Assembly (NCBI GenBank): GCA_013698215.1
Contig: JACCVJ010000263.1
Span: 1-6,515 of the forward strand
Reading direction: 5' to 3'
Origin: Tatlockia sp.
GTDB lineage: Bacteria > Cyanobacteriota > Cyanobacteriia > Cyanobacteriales > Chroococcidiopsidaceae
Length of the DNA stretch: 6,515 bases
Position numbers and translations under genes: made by a program
Shown here: positions 5,807-6,515 of the stretch, in pieces
How the letters are laid out: each line of letters opens with the position of its first letter
Position numbering within the stretch: the first letter of the stretch is position 1
Notes under the pieces: model-generated
What the model saw: the letters and a program-made list of their open reading frames with translations, nothing else
Told to the model about the DNA's origin: nothing
The model's database searches: none

Positions 5807-6358
5807 ATGGCAGTTTTTGAGGGGACTTTTACCCAAACCGAACCGTTACGACTAGCAATAGTGATTGGGCGATTCAATGACTTAATTACAACTAAGCTTT
5901 TAGAAGGCTGTCAAGATTGTTTAAAACGTCACGGTGTAGACCCTAATCCTCACGGTACTCAAGTAGATTATTTTTGGGTTCCCGGTAGTTTTGAAGTTCC
6001 CTTAGTCGCCCATCAAGTAGCTTTGACTCAGCGCTATGATGCGATTATTTGTTTGGGTGCAGTCATTAAAGGTCAAACTCCCCATTTTGACTATGTAGCT
6101 GGAGAAGTGGCTAAAGGTATTGCCGCCATTGGGTTTCAAACGGGAGTCCCGGTAATTTTTGGGATTTTGACCACCGATACCATGCAGCAAGCGATGGAAA
6201 GAGCAGGCATTAAAAGCAATAAAGGCTGGGATTATGCCATGAATGCGCTAGAAATGGCGAGTTTAATGCGTAGTATGCGCTCCAATAGCGATTATAATCA
6301 ATTGCCATCGTCCTTAAAAAGTGCCTCAGCCCAGCTAAGTGAATTGGCGGCGGAATAG
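5807..6358 (+). CDS. ribH: 6,7-dimethyl-8-ribityllumazine synthase
   Basis: RibH condenses 5-amino-6-ribitylaminouracil with 3,4-dihydroxy-2-butanone 4-phosphate to give the lumazine precursor of riboflavin. It is a cytoplasmic enzyme that usually forms pentamers or 60-mer shells. The 183-residue product shows GRFN at 21-24, VPGSFEVP at 58-65, GAVIKGQTPHFDYV at 84-97 with catalytic His93, GILTTDT at 119-125, and RAGIKSNKG at 132-140 with the phosphate-side Lys139. About 25 polar residues follow the conserved core after residue 158 (SNSDYNQLPSS onward), longer than many bacterial RibH proteins. The ATG at 5807 is chosen over the adjoining TTG at 5804 because MAVFEGTF is the usual family start. 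AGAGAG at 5797-5802 is a modest ribosome binding site. TATTAT at 5784-5789 is a possible own -10 box with no matching -35, so readthrough from psbZ is also likely. Confidence 0.96.
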   Translation: MAVFEGTFTQTEPLRLAIVIGRFNDLITTKLLEGCQDCLKRHGVDPNPHGTQVDYFWVPGSFEVPLVAHQVALTQRYDAIICLGAVIKGQTPHFDYVAGEVAKGIAAIGFQTGVPVIFGILTTDTMQQAMERAGIKSNKGWDYAMNALEMASLMRSMRSNSDYNQLPSSLKSASAQLSELAAE

Positions 6359-6372
6359 TTTGGGCAAAAAGC

Positions 6373-6401
6373 TTGACAAACTCTGAGAAATTTGAGATAG
6401 T
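6373..6401 (+). promoter_or_regulatory. Sigma70-type promoter of tRNA-Gly
   Basis: A perfect -35 TTGACA (6373-6378) is followed after exactly 17 bases by GATAGT (6396-6401), a 4 of 6 match to TATAAT. The predicted start near 6408 leaves about 15 bases of 5' leader before the mature tRNA at 6423. The promoter begins only 15 bases after the ribH stop codon, so the tRNA is independent of ribH. This is the clearest promoter in the window. Confidence 0.7.
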
Positions 6402-6422
6402 GAGTTTTGCACGTTAAAAACT

Positions 6423-6494
6423 GCGGGTATAGCTCAGTGGTAGAGCGTCACCTTGCCAAGGTGAAAGTCGCGCGTTCGAATCGCGTTACCCGCT
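6423..6494 (+). tRNA. tRNA-Gly (anticodon GCC)
   Basis: The 72-base gene folds as a full cloverleaf. The acceptor stem is GCGGGTA (6423-6429) with TACCCGC (6487-6493). The D stem is GCTC (6432-6435) with GAGC (6443-6446). The anticodon stem is TCACC (6448-6452) with GGTGA (6460-6464), around TTGCCAA with GCC at 6455-6457. The T stem is GCGCG (6470-6474) with CGCGT (6482-6486) and one G-U pair, and the loop is TTCGAAT. The discriminator is T at 6494, as expected for bacterial tRNA-Gly. CCA is not encoded (TAAAA follows), so it must be added by a nucleotidyltransferase. The tRNA reads GGC and GGU codons. No clear terminator is visible in the 21 bases that remain. Confidence 0.97.
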
Positions 6495-6515
6495 TAAAAA
6501 ACTTATTTTAAATAA

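Noticed and set aside
6357..6382. Inverted repeat AGTTTG/CAAACT around the ribH stop codon as a ribH terminator
   Set aside because: The 6-bp AT-rich stem has a 14-base loop and no T-run, and it overlaps the -35 box of the tRNA promoter. It is most likely chance.
6494..6511. TTAAAA/TTTTAA symmetry after the tRNA as a terminator
   Set aside because: Only A-T pairs, a very short loop and window truncation. It does not form a stable hairpin with a T-tract that can be judged here.

Overview
The window comes from a phycobilisome-bearing cyanobacterium. It carries nblA (phycobilisome degradation) and psbZ (a photosystem II subunit), a cyanobacterial-type ABC1 kinase-like protein, and five perfect copies of the cyanobacterial HIP1 octamer GCGATCGC (starts at 1082, 2779, 3184, 4620 and 5164). 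The genus cannot be fixed from this sequence. The presence of nblA and HIP1 argues against marine picocyanobacteria.

Layout. The left 5.4 kb is read leftward (minus strand), in this order of transcription: a large multidomain tRNA nucleotidyltransferase (2737-5394), a small conserved protein with a Ser-rich linker (2300-2623), an ABC1/UbiB-family kinase-like membrane protein (457-2199), and the first 45 codons of nblA (1-137, running off the window). The gaps between them are about 113, 100 and 319 bases. The last gap carries a terminator-like hairpin after the ABC1 gene and the nblA upstream region. The first three genes could share a transcript, but nblA probably has its own promoter.

The right 1.1 kb is read rightward: psbZ (5525-5716), ribH for lumazine synthase (5807-6358), and a tRNA-Gly(GCC) gene (6423-6494) with a clear sigma70-type promoter. 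A 12-bp perfect inverted repeat lies between psbZ and ribH. The 130-base gap 5395-5524 separates the two divergent blocks and must hold promoters for both.

How the genes relate. Most are housekeeping or photosynthetic: photosystem II (PsbZ), antenna turnover (NblA), flavin synthesis (RibH), a probable prenyl-quinone or membrane-lipid-related kinase-like protein (ABC1), and tRNA 3'-end maturation. The tRNA-Gly gene does not encode its 3' CCA, so its product is a substrate for the kind of enzyme encoded at 2737-5394. I see no mobile element, CRISPR array, toxin-antitoxin pair or defence system. The most unusual protein architecture is the DHH + DHHA1 + two CBS + poly(A)-polymerase-type fusion. 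It is known in cyanobacteria and some other deep-branching bacteria but is functionally underexplored.
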